A stretch of 64,000 nucleotides of DNA, taken from contig NC_015635.1 in the NCBI RefSeq assembly GCF_000270245.1, forward strand, positions 3,162,001-3,226,000, given 5' to 3'. Each line of letters begins with the position of its first letter. Position 1 is the stretch's first letter. Both the position numbers and the translations under genes were made by a program. Below, one piece after another: positions 55,087 to 63,163 of the stretch. Source of the DNA: Microlunatus phosphovorus NM-1. Lineage in GTDB: Bacteria > Actinomycetota > Actinomycetes > Propionibacteriales > Propionibacteriaceae. Below the pieces are notes generated by a model. That model was given only the letters and a program-made list of their open reading frames with translations. It did no database searches and was not told where the DNA came from.

Positions 55087-57111
55087 ATGAGGCGTCTACG
55101 GACTCGATCGAAACTCGGTGCCACAGTCGCGGCGGCAGTGACCGCCGTCGCACTGATCGGCACCATGGGTGGCCTGCCGCCGACGGCAGCAGCCGACCCA
55201 GCACCTGCCACAACCGGCGGTCCAGGCACCGTCGACAGCGAAGCCGGCGGTCCGGTGAAGGCCGCGGTCAGTGGCACCGCACCCAAGGCATTCAAGACCT
55301 ACCAGTTGAAGGGCGGCTATGTCGCGGGCGGCATCAGCCTCCGTAACCGCGGCTCCGGCAAGATCAAGATCAGCGGCATCCCGAGCGGCTCCAAGATCAA
55401 GGGCGCCTACCTGCTCTGGTCGGTGCTCGGCAAGAGCGAGGGTTCGGCGTTCAAGAAGGGCACCTTTGCCGGCAAGAAGATCACCGGCACCAAGGTCGGC
55501 TCCGGCGACGGGCCGTGCTGGCCGGACGGACCCAAGGGGTACGCGTACCGCGCCAATGTCACCAAGAAGGTCAAGGGCAACGGGACGTTCAAGCTCAAGG
55601 GCTTCGCCTCCGGCATCAAGAACGCGGCCGATCCCTGGGTGACCAGCAAGGCTCCGCTGGCCGAAGGTGCCTCGCTCGTTGTGGTGTACGAGAAGTCCAC
55701 CTACCCGCTCACGAAGGTGGTCCTGTCCAACGGCTACGCGATGGTCACCAACGACACGGCCACCACGACAGTGCCGTTCGGCTTCGCGGCCACCAACCCG
55801 GTCGGCGCGGTGAAGACCACCTTCATCGGCGGCGACGGGCAGTTGGCCGGTGAGCCGGCGAGCACCGTCAACGGGGTCCCGATCGCCGCCGCCGACTGGG
55901 ACGGCACCGACGGCCCGACGCCCCGCTACTCCCAGGGCAATCTCTGGGACACCGACACCGTGAACCTGGTCAACGTGGTCAAGCCCGGTAACACCTCGGC
56001 TCAGATCACCGTCTCCGGTGGTCCCGACTGCCTGGCCTGGGTCGGCCAAGCCTTCTCGATCGGGGTCAAGGGCACGGCCGACACCGACGGCGACAAGCTG
56101 CTCGACGGCTGGGAGGCCAACGGCTACGACTACAACGGTGACGGCGTCATCGATGTGAATCTGCCTGCGATGGGTGCCAACCCGCTCCGCAAGGACCTGT
56201 TCGTCGAGATGGACTACATGAGCGACGCGCTGCTGCCTGCGGCCGCTGATCTCAACCGGATCGTGAACGTGTTCGCCACTGCGCCGCAGGCCAAGAACCC
56301 GAACGGTCAGACCGGCATCAGGCTGCACCTGGACGCCGGAGCTGCCCGCGGTGCCGCCTACAACCTGGGTGGTGGCAACCCGGTGCCCTTCGACTTCGAC
56401 CTGAACCCGGTCGTGCCGCAGTTCAAGGCCATCAAGGCCTCCAACTTCGACTCCACGGCACGGGCGAAGATCTTCTACTACATGATCTGGGGCAACGGCT
56501 ACGACGGCGGCACCAGCAGTGGCAATGCCTTTGCCATCCCGAGTGACAGCTTCCTGGTCTCGCTGGGACGCTGGCCCAGCGGCGGCACCCCGGATCAGCG
56601 GGTCGGCACCTTCGTGCACGAGTTCGGTCACGCACTCGGCCAGAAGCACGGCGGCAACGATCACTCCAACTACAAGCCCAACTACCTGAGTGTGATGAAC
56701 TACTCGTTCCAGCTCGGCGGTGTGATGCGCACCAATGGCACGAGGTACTTCGGCTACTCATCGTTCAAGCTGCCCAGCCTGAATGAGACGAACCTGAACG
56801 AGAAGAAGGGGCTGCGCAGCAAGCTGGCCAAGCCCTACCGCACCCAGTGGGTCTGCCCCAACTACACGTTCAAGATCGGCGGTCGCTCCGACAAGAACCT
56901 GGACTGGACGTGCAACGGCAAGCTGGCCAAGAAGGTGAAGGCCGACATCAATGGTGACGGCTATCTGTCGACGCTCGGCACCTACAACAACTGGGGCAAC
57001 ATCGTCTACGGCGGCGGCGCCGTCGGTGGCGGCCCAGCGGTGATGAGCAATTCGATGAAGATCATGCCGGAGCTGACCCTCGAAGAGCACGAGGAGCATC
57101 AGCATCGCTGA
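55087..57111 (+). CDS. Secreted zinc metalloprotease (HExxH type) with calcium-loop motif
   Basis: A 674-residue exported protein. The signal peptide is about 36 residues (MRRLRTRSKLGATVAAAVT...), ending after TAAA. A beta-rich Gly/Lys domain (residues 55-320) precedes a DTDGDKLLDGWEANGYDYNG calcium-loop stretch and the catalytic domain with HEFGHALGQKH (His511, Glu512, His515, His521) and Met-turn SVMNYSF, a metzincin-like pattern. ATG 55087 has GAGGAG seven bases upstream; ATG 55075 is less suited. Stands alone, with an AT-rich 163-bp region upstream that probably holds its promoter. Substrate unknown. Confidence 0.85.
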   Translation: MRRLRTRSKLGATVAAAVTAVALIGTMGGLPPTAAADPAPATTGGPGTVDSEAGGPVKAAVSGTAPKAFKTYQLKGGYVAGGISLRNRGSGKIKISGIPSGSKIKGAYLLWSVLGKSEGSAFKKGTFAGKKITGTKVGSGDGPCWPDGPKGYAYRANVTKKVKGNGTFKLKGFASGIKNAADPWVTSKAPLAEGASLVVVYEKSTYPLTKVVLSNGYAMVTNDTATTTVPFGFAATNPVGAVKTTFIGGDGQLAGEPASTVNGVPIAAADWDGTDGPTPRYSQGNLWDTDTVNLVNVVKPGNTSAQITVSGGPDCLAWVGQAFSIGVKGTADTDGDKLLDGWEANGYDYNGDGVIDVNLPAMGANPLRKDLFVEMDYMSDALLPAAADLNRIVNVFATAPQAKNPNGQTGIRLHLDAGAARGAAYNLGGGNPVPFDFDLNPVVPQFKAIKASNFDSTARAKIFYYMIWGNGYDGGTSSGNAFAIPSDSFLVSLGRWPSGGTPDQRVGTFVHEFGHALGQKHGGNDHSNYKPNYLSVMNYSFQLGGVMRTNGTRYFGYSSFKLPSLNETNLNEKKGLRSKLAKPYRTQWVCPNYTFKIGGRSDKNLDWTCNGKLAKKVKADINGDGYLSTLGTYNNWGNIVYGGGAVGGGPAVMSNSMKIMPELTLEEHEEHQHR

Positions 57112-57224
57112 GCCCAGGTGACTGGGAACGCAGCATCGGCGGTGGTCGTTCTCCCTTGTGGAGGGCGGCCACCGCCCCGTTTCTGAAGGTCCTGTTCGAC
57201 AGGCCTGTTCGGAAGGTAGGGATC

Positions 57225-57695
57225 ATGATCACCATCCGCTCTGCCGCTCGTCCCCTCGCGTTGCTGCTGCTGGTCACCGCCCTGGCGGCGTGCCAGTCCG
57301 GCACCGACTCGGCGCCGGCCGCCTCACCGGCACCCTCGCAAGTCGCGAGTCCCAATCCGACCCAGGAGCTCACCCTGGAGGAGGCCGAGGCGATGCACCC
57401 GCCGGCACCGACCGCGGTCAAGGCCGAAGTCACCGCCGACAAGTCGGTGCGGATCACTTGGCAAACCCCGCCGGCGCCCACCGTCACACCGCGCTTCAGC
57501 GAGAAGATCGTCGAATACCGGATCCATCGCCGCGGGCCGGGCGAACTCGAGATGCGCCAGATCGGCACCAGCAAGACCCTCGAGTTCGTCGACAAGACTC
57601 CCGGCAAGGGGGACTTCGCCTACGTGGTGACCGCGGTCCACGAGAACAACGTCGAGAGCACGGCTTCCGATCCGGCCGCCGAGGTCAAGATCTAG
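57225..57695 (+). CDS. Fibronectin-III-like lipoprotein
   Basis: A 156-residue lipoprotein. Signal peptide ends with LAAC, Cys23 being the lipid site. A Ser/Pro-rich spacer leads to one fibronectin type III domain (APTAVKAEVTADKSVRITWQ, EYRIHRRG, YVVTAVHENNVES). ATG 57225 has GGAAGG eight bases upstream. It follows the metalloprotease and may display or tether it; this is inference. Confidence 0.82.
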   Translation: MITIRSAARPLALLLLVTALAACQSGTDSAPAASPAPSQVASPNPTQELTLEEAEAMHPPAPTAVKAEVTADKSVRITWQTPPAPTVTPRFSEKIVEYRIHRRGPGELEMRQIGTSKTLEFVDKTPGKGDFAYVVTAVHENNVESTASDPAAEVKI

Positions 57696-57706
57696 AACGT
57701 CACCGT

Positions 57707-59425
57707 CTAGAAACGGGCCGTCTCGGTGTAGGTGCCCCATTCCTCGCGGAGCACGTCGCAGATCTCGCCCAAGGTTGCTTCGGCCCGGGCCGCGGCCAGC
57801 ATGGGCAGGACCAGATTCTCATCGGATGTCTGAGCCGCCCGGCGCAGCTCGGCCAGAGTCTGAGCGACCAGGGTGTCATCCCGGGCCGCCCGCCGGTCGG
57901 CGAGCACGGCGCGCTGGGCAAGCTCGACCTCGTGGCTGACCCGCAGGATCTCGACCTCGCCCGACACGGTCGCGGTATGGACGTTGACCCCGACGATCCG
58001 CTTGTCACCCTTCTCCAGCATCGTCTGGTACGTGAATGCGGCGTCGGCGATCTCGGAGGTGAACCAGCCGTCCTCGATCCCGCGCAGCAGCCCGGCGGTC
58101 ACCGGTCCGATCGGATGGGCGGCTTCCTCTCCCCCGCCCAACTCGATGATCTGCGCGAAGATTCGCTCGGCGGCCGCCTCGATCTCATCGGTGAGCGCCT
58201 CGACATACCACGACCCGCCCAACGGATCGGCGACATTGGTCACCCCGGTCTCGGCGGCCAACACCTGCTGGGTGCGCAGCGCGATCTCGGCCGACGACTC
58301 GGTCGGCAGGGCGAGCGTCTCGTCCAGCGCGTTGGTGTGCAGCGAGTTGGTGCCGCCGAGCACGGCGGCCAGTGCTTCCACAGCGGTCCGTACGACGTTG
58401 TTGTAGGGCTGTTGGGCGGTCAGCGAGACGCCGGCGGTCTGGGTGTGGAACCGCAGCCACTGAGCCTTGGCCGTGGTCGCGCCGAACCGGTCGCGCATCC
58501 AGCGCGCCCAGATCCGCCGCGCAGCCCGGAACTTGGCGATCTCCTCGAAGAAATCGATGTGGGCATCGAAGAAGAAGCTCAGCCCGGGTGCGAACGCCTC
58601 GACATCCAGCCCTCGGGACAGCCCCAACTCGACATAGCCGAAGCCGTCGGCCAGCGTGAACGCAAGCTCCTGCGCGGCCGTCGAGCCTGCTTCGCGAATG
58701 TGATAGCCCGACACGCTCAACGGCTTGTACGCCGGCACCTCGGCCAGGCAGAACTCCATCAGATCGCCGATCAGCCGCAGGTGCGGCTCCGGCGCGAACA
58801 GCCACTCCTTCTGAGCGATGTACTCCTTGTAGATGTCGGTCTGCAAGGTGCCGTTGAGCTGACCGATCGGCACCCCTTGGCGCTCCGCTGCGACCAGATA
58901 CATGCAGAAGATCGGCACCGCCGGTCCGGAGATCGTCATCGACGTGGTCACCGAGCCGAGGTCGATGCCGTCGAACAGCACGTCCATGTCGGCGGCCGAA
59001 TCGATCGCCACCCCGCAGTGCCCGACCTCGCCCAGGCTGCGCGGGTCGTCGGAATCACGCCCCATCAAGGTCGGCATGTCGAAGGCGACACTCAGTCCGC
59101 CGCCGCCCGCATCCAGGATCATCCGATAGCGCTCGTTGGTCTGCTGGGCGTTGCCGAAGCCGGCGAACTGCCGGATCGTCCACTCGCGGCCGCGATAGCC
59201 GGTCGGATACAGCCCCCGGGTGTACGGGAACTCCCCCGGCCAGCCGATCCGCGGCATTCGCGGATCTGCGTCCTCGTCGACCGGCCCGTAGACCGGGTCC
59301 ACCTCGGCGCCGGACAGGGTGGTGAAGTCGGCCGACCGGATCCGCCCGGCGCGCTCGGCGGCGGCGTATGCGGCCCGCCAACGTTCCCGGCCTGAAGCTG
59401 CGGGTGGCTCGGAACTCTGCATCAT
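57707..59425 (-). CDS. icmA: Isobutyryl-CoA mutase large subunit (IcmA-type)
   Basis: A 572-residue acyl-CoA mutase barrel without a B12-binding domain. Substrate-site residues are Phe87 (TIRQFAGFG) and Gln205 (KEYIAQKEWLF), the pair that marks isobutyryl-CoA mutase; methylmalonyl-CoA mutase has Tyr89 and Arg207 with the same spacing of 118. His in SVSGYHIREAG is present. It interconverts isobutyryl- and n-butyryl-CoA with cobalamin held by a small subunit (IcmB) not found here. ATG 59425 has GGAGG eight bases upstream. Divergent from the neuA-like gene with a palindrome between; meaB lies 4 kb away. Confidence 0.9.
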   Translation of the reverse strand: MMQSSEPPAASGRERWRAAYAAAERAGRIRSADFTTLSGAEVDPVYGPVDEDADPRMPRIGWPGEFPYTRGLYPTGYRGREWTIRQFAGFGNAQQTNERYRMILDAGGGGLSVAFDMPTLMGRDSDDPRSLGEVGHCGVAIDSAADMDVLFDGIDLGSVTTSMTISGPAVPIFCMYLVAAERQGVPIGQLNGTLQTDIYKEYIAQKEWLFAPEPHLRLIGDLMEFCLAEVPAYKPLSVSGYHIREAGSTAAQELAFTLADGFGYVELGLSRGLDVEAFAPGLSFFFDAHIDFFEEIAKFRAARRIWARWMRDRFGATTAKAQWLRFHTQTAGVSLTAQQPYNNVVRTAVEALAAVLGGTNSLHTNALDETLALPTESSAEIALRTQQVLAAETGVTNVADPLGGSWYVEALTDEIEAAAERIFAQIIELGGGEEAAHPIGPVTAGLLRGIEDGWFTSEIADAAFTYQTMLEKGDKRIVGVNVHTATVSGEVEILRVSHEVELAQRAVLADRRAARDDTLVAQTLAELRRAAQTSDENLVLPMLAAARAEATLGEICDVLREEWGTYTETARF

Positions 59426-59442
59426 CGAAACCTCCACCCAAA

Positions 59443-59460
59443 TACTAGGACATCCTAGTA
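59443..59460. promoter_or_regulatory. Palindromic operator between icmA and the neuA-like gene
   Basis: TACTAGGA-CA-TCCTAGTA is a perfect 8-2-8 dyad in an A/T-rich gap, 18 bp upstream of the icmA start. It has the form of a TetR- or MarR-type operator and probably controls icmA. Confidence 0.6.
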
Positions 59461-59518
59461 AATAGCGTTGCCCACCTCGTTCACCACCTCGTCATGCAAG
59501 CTCCGTACGGTCTCGCGA

Positions 59519-60682
59519 GTGAGGCCACATGTCGTCGCCGTGATCCCTGCCCGCGGCGGATCCAAGGGCGTGCCGGGCAAGAATCTGCGCCGCGTGGGCG
59601 GTGTGTCCCTGGTGGCGCGCGCCCTCGCGGCGTGTCTGGCGGCCGACCGGATCGACGCCGTGCACGTCTCCACCGATTCGGCAGAGATCGCCGCAGAGGC
59701 CCGGGCGGCCGGTGCCGGAGTGATCGAACGACCGGCCGAGCTGGCGGGCGACCAGGCCAGCTCGGAGTCGGCCCTGTGTCACGCGCTCGACACACTGGCC
59801 GGCCAGGGCATCGAGGTCGGGGTGTTGGTCTTCGTCCAGTGCACCAGTCCGTTCATCCGATCGGCCGACCTGGACGCCGCCGTCGGCATGGTGGCTTCCG
59901 GTGCGGCAGACTCGGTCTTCGCCGCGGTCGACAGCCACGCCTTCCTCTGGCGACCGACCGGCGACACGGTCGTCGGGGTCAACCACGACGTGGCTCGACG
60001 GCTGCGCCGCCAGGACCGGGCACCCGAGTTCCGGGAGACCGGCGCCTTCTACGCATTTCGGGCCGACCTGTTCACCCAGGTCCGCCATCGCTTCTTCGGC
60101 CGGACGAAGGTCGTCCTGGTCCCGGAGCTGACCACACTGGAGATCGACACCGAGGCCGACCTCGAACAGGCCCGTGCCCTCGCGCCCCTCCTCGATCCAC
60201 GGCCGCCCGCGCTCCCGGTCGCGGCAATCGCCACCGACTTCGACGGCGTGCACACCGACGACCGGGTGCTAGTGGACCAGGACGGAGTCGAGACGGTGCG
60301 GGTCTCCCGTTCCGACGGGCTGGGCATCTCGCTGCTCCGTCAGGCCGGCATCGGCTTCGTGATCGTGTCCAAGGAGCGCAACCCGGTGGTCGGGGCCCGG
60401 GCAGCCAAACTCGGCGTGGACGTGCTGCAGGGCATCGACAACAAGGCGCACGCACTCGGGGTCTGGCTGACCGAGCGAGGGCTGGACGCCCGCGAGATCG
60501 CCTACGTCGGCAACGACCTCAATGACCTTCCGGTGATGGCCTCGGTCGGCTGGCCGATCGCCGTGGCCGACGCCCATCCGCTGGTACGCCGAGCGGCACG
60601 GCTGGTGCTCGAACGCAACGGCGGAGCTGGAGCGGTCCGCGAGGTCTGCGATCTGGTGTTGGCGTCTCAGCCAACCCGCTGA
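59519..60682 (+). CDS. Acylneuraminate cytidylyltransferase fused to a HAD phosphatase
   Basis: A 387-residue fusion. Residues 1-225 are a CMP-sialic-acid-synthetase-like domain: VVAVIPARGGSKGVPGKNL nucleotide loop, FVQCTSPFIRSADLD, RRQDRAPEFRETGAFYAF. Residues 235-385 are a KdsC-like HAD domain (AIATDFDGVHTDDRV, ISLLRQAGIGFVIVSKERN, IAYVGNDLNDLPVM). The pair would activate a nonulosonic acid and remove a 9-phosphate. GTG 59519 is taken; the frame reaches 59468. It converges with the DUF6716 gene, overlapping it by 16 bp. No NeuB-like synthase is in the window. Confidence 0.88.
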   Translation: MRPHVVAVIPARGGSKGVPGKNLRRVGGVSLVARALAACLAADRIDAVHVSTDSAEIAAEARAAGAGVIERPAELAGDQASSESALCHALDTLAGQGIEVGVLVFVQCTSPFIRSADLDAAVGMVASGAADSVFAAVDSHAFLWRPTGDTVVGVNHDVARRLRRQDRAPEFRETGAFYAFRADLFTQVRHRFFGRTKVVLVPELTTLEIDTEADLEQARALAPLLDPRPPALPVAAIATDFDGVHTDDRVLVDQDGVETVRVSRSDGLGISLLRQAGIGFVIVSKERNPVVGARAAKLGVDVLQGIDNKAHALGVWLTERGLDAREIAYVGNDLNDLPVMASVGWPIAVADAHPLVRRAARLVLERNGGAGAVREVCDLVLASQPTR

Positions 60683-61815
60683 GCCCCGGGTCGGGTCCGC
60701 CGCAGCACCCAGGACGGCACCGCCAGACGCGCGACGGAGCGAGCGGTGGCCAGGTTCGGCGGCGGACCTGAGGGGCGCGGCAAACCAGCCGTTCGCCGCC
60801 TCGCAACCAGGTCCTTGAGCCGCTCGACCAGGTCGTCCTCCGCGGCCGGGTGGAAATAGTTGTCGACCAGCCACCTCGGATCGGGGGTGAAGGCGCGACC
60901 GGCCCGAAGATCTGCCAGGGTGCCCAGACAGCCCGAACCCTCGAAGACCGAATTGATCATCGCTGTGTTGACACCGAAGTCGGTCAGCACGACGACCGGC
61001 AGTCCCCGGTCGATCGCCTCCAACGCCGCGGTCGAGGAGACGGTGATCAGACTCCGCGCGGTGCTCAGTGCGCGGTGCATGGGCCCGGCGACGAGCCGTA
61101 CCGAGTCCGCGCGCACCGCACCGCGAGCCGCCAGATCACGCCACAACTCGGCGTACCCGTGGACTTCGTGGTGAGTCTGCCGCTCACCGGGAAGCGCCCG
61201 GACCTTGACCACCGCCGAACCGGCCGGGATCAGCTCGCTGAGGGCGAGCAGGATCGCCTCCCGATCGGTCGGCCGTCGCGGCACCTTGGCCTGGGCTGCG
61301 AACACCACGTCGCGACGCGGCCCCGAAACGGGGTCGGCAGGCCCGGTGAGAAACGGGAACCGGCCCAGCGCGACCCTCATTCCCGGAGCCCGAGTCGTCG
61401 CGAGCGCCGCGAACTCCGTCCGCTCCCGGCGGCTGTGCGCCACGATCAGGTCACAGCCCCGACGGAACTCGATCGCCTTCTCCGACGCCGGCACGGCGAT
61501 GCCCGGCAGCCCGGTCACCAGCACCGGCCGACGACGTCGCCGACACGCCGGCAGCCCAGCCAGCACCTGGACGGTCGGCCCGGTGCAGGCCAGCAGCAGC
61601 ACATCGGGCGGATCCCGCACCAGCGAGGCATGCAAGGCGGCCAGCGACACCGGGGGCACCTCGACCCCGGCGGCATCGAACGTCTGCGCTCTCGACGGCG
61701 AGATCGGAGACTTCACCACGGCCTGTCGCCGGTCCCACTGAGCGGGCAGCCGATCGAGGGTCGCGGCGCTCCACTTCAGATAGGAGTCGGCGTCGGCGAC
61801 CGCCAAGACGCGCAC
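60667..61815 (-). CDS. DUF6716 putative glycosyltransferase
   Basis: A 382-residue protein resembling actinobacterial DUF6716 putative glycosyltransferases: MRVLAVADADSYLKWSAATL at the start, DVLLLACTGPTVQVLAG, and a GT-B-like C-terminal half (SLITVSSTAALEAIDRGLPVVVLTDFGV). Such genes often accompany sialic-acid-like cell-surface sugar genes, and here it meets the neuA-like gene tail to tail. GTG start, 3 bp after the MarR stop. Confidence 0.75.
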   Translation of the reverse strand: MRVLAVADADSYLKWSAATLDRLPAQWDRRQAVVKSPISPSRAQTFDAAGVEVPPVSLAALHASLVRDPPDVLLLACTGPTVQVLAGLPACRRRRRPVLVTGLPGIAVPASEKAIEFRRGCDLIVAHSRRERTEFAALATTRAPGMRVALGRFPFLTGPADPVSGPRRDVVFAAQAKVPRRPTDREAILLALSELIPAGSAVVKVRALPGERQTHHEVHGYAELWRDLAARGAVRADSVRLVAGPMHRALSTARSLITVSSTAALEAIDRGLPVVVLTDFGVNTAMINSVFEGSGCLGTLADLRAGRAFTPDPRWLVDNYFHPAAEDDLVERLKDLVARRRTAGLPRPSGPPPNLATARSVARLAVPSWVLRRTRPGAQRVG

Positions 61816-61818
61816 CGG

Positions 61819-62328
61819 TCAGAAGTCGCCGGCGGCTGCCCGCGGCGGAGCGAGCAGCTGGGTCAGCTCGTCACACTGCTCGTCGGTCAACGATGACAAC
61901 GCGAACTGGGCCGAGACGATCGCATCGGTCGCCTGTTGCAGCACCTGGCGACCCTCAGGCGTGATCGAGGCGAGCACCGCGCGACCGTCCTCAGGATGCG
62001 GCGTGCGCTGGATCAGTCCGGCGCTCTCCAGCCGCTTGACCAGCGGGGTGACCGAGGTGGCGTGCACCTGGAGTCGCTCGCCGATCTTGCCCAGCGGCAA
62101 CGCTCCACGCCGGGAGAAGGAGAGCAGCACCAGCACCTCGTACCGTGCGAAGGTCAGTCCGAGCGGACGCAACAGCTCATCCAACTCGGTCAGCACCAAC
62201 TGGTGCACCCGCATCAACGAGGTCACCGCCCGCATCCGGGGGGTCTCCTCCCAGCGCAGTCCCCAGAGCCGGGACGCCTCCTGGATCGGGTCGAACGGCA
62301 GCCGATGGCGTTCGGTGCTAGTCGTCAC
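61819..62328 (-). CDS. MarR-family transcriptional regulator
   Basis: A 169-residue winged-helix regulator. LTFARYEVLVLLSFSRRGALP, KIGERLQVHATSVTPLVKRL and the wing HPEDGRAVLASITPEG are typical. GTG 62328 overlaps the PH-domain stop by 4 bp, and the DUF6716 gene follows closely, so it belongs to a four-gene minus-strand operon. It may also act at the icmA palindrome; unproven. Confidence 0.92.
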   Translation of the reverse strand: MTTSTERHRLPFDPIQEASRLWGLRWEETPRMRAVTSLMRVHQLVLTELDELLRPLGLTFARYEVLVLLSFSRRGALPLGKIGERLQVHATSVTPLVKRLESAGLIQRTPHPEDGRAVLASITPEGRQVLQQATDAIVSAQFALSSLTDEQCDELTQLLAPPRAAAGDF

Positions 62329-62873
62329 GTGCCGTCGTCCTTCGTGGAATTCACCGTGGTCGGCCCGGTGCCGAGCCCAGCCTCATGGATCACCCGCTGG
62401 ATCAGCCGCTCCCGCTCATCGATCTCGGGCACCCACTTGATTTCACGGAGCCCCTGGTCCTGCGCAGCGGACTCAAAGACGAAGTGACCGTAGCCCAGGA
62501 TCCGCCCGATGAATGGCCGATCCACGGTGATGTCCAGGATCCGGGTCAACGGCATGCTCGCACGCACCTGGCTGATGGTTCCGTAGACCCGATAGACCTT
62601 CTGATTGGTGACCACGAATCGGTCGCGATACTGGTCGGCCAGCCGCCACAACGCCTGGGCCACCACCCCGAGCGGCAGCAGCATGGCCACCCAGAAGAAC
62701 CAGGAGGTGAAGACGAACGAACTCGCCAAGAACCACAGACCGATGCAGAGCCGAGTGATCGGCCAGATGCCGGCAGCCCAGTGCCGGACCACCTCGTCGC
62801 GCATCAGCTCGCCGTCTTCGACCAGTACGTATCGCTCGACCCGGGGGTCGAGCCACTCCATCGGCCCGGCCAC
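62325..62873 (-). CDS. Bacterial PH-domain membrane protein (YdbS-like)
   Basis: A 182-residue protein with two adjacent membrane segments (residues 38-80: WPITRLCIGLWFLASSFVFT, WFFWVAMLLPLGVVAQALW) and a bacterial PH domain (DRFVVTNQKVYRVYGTISQVRASMPLTRILDITVDRPF). Family function is poorly known. GTG 62873 begins 2 bp after the stop of the 54-residue gene; ATG 62861 is an alternative. Confidence 0.87.
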   Translation of the reverse strand: MAGPMEWLDPRVERYVLVEDGELMRDEVVRHWAAGIWPITRLCIGLWFLASSFVFTSWFFWVAMLLPLGVVAQALWRLADQYRDRFVVTNQKVYRVYGTISQVRASMPLTRILDITVDRPFIGRILGYGHFVFESAAQDQGLREIKWVPEIDERERLIQRVIHEAGLGTGPTTVNSTKDDGT

Positions 62874-62875
62874 GG

Positions 62876-63040
62876 CTAGCCGGCGAGTGCGTTGAAGAAG
62901 GTGATGATGGAGTTGACGGCGTTACCCACGGCCGATGCGGCACCGCGAACGGCGGCCGCCGCCCCCTCTGGCTGATTCACCAGGTAGAAGAGCACGAAAC
63001 CGATCACCAGGACCGTCAGCAGTCGCTTGATCCACTTCAT
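62876..63040 (-). CDS. 54-residue small membrane protein
   Basis: A short gene opening with MKWIKRLLTVLVIGFVLFYL, one membrane segment, then an Ala-rich amphipathic helix (AAAAVRGAASAVGNAVNSII) ending FFNALAG. ATG 63040 has a strong GGGGAGGTGA ten bases upstream and the stop is 2 bp before the PH-domain start, so it is the first gene of the PH-MarR-DUF6716 operon. No family name known. Confidence 0.75.
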   Translation of the reverse strand: MKWIKRLLTVLVIGFVLFYLVNQPEGAAAAVRGAASAVGNAVNSIITFFNALAG

Positions 63041-63163
63041 GTGCGTCACCTCCCCGGTTGCTCGCGCATAGCCACAGCACGAGGGTGCCGGGCGCTATGG
63101 ATATGTCTACCGTACGCTCAGCCGCCTCTCATGCACTCCTCTCGCGCCACGCCGGGACAGACC

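Noticed and set aside
57112-57180. Hairpin GGCGGTGG/CCACCGCC after the metalloprotease gene.
   Set aside because: Only 8 bp with a 23-base loop in very GC-rich DNA; not distinguishable from chance, so not listed as a terminator.
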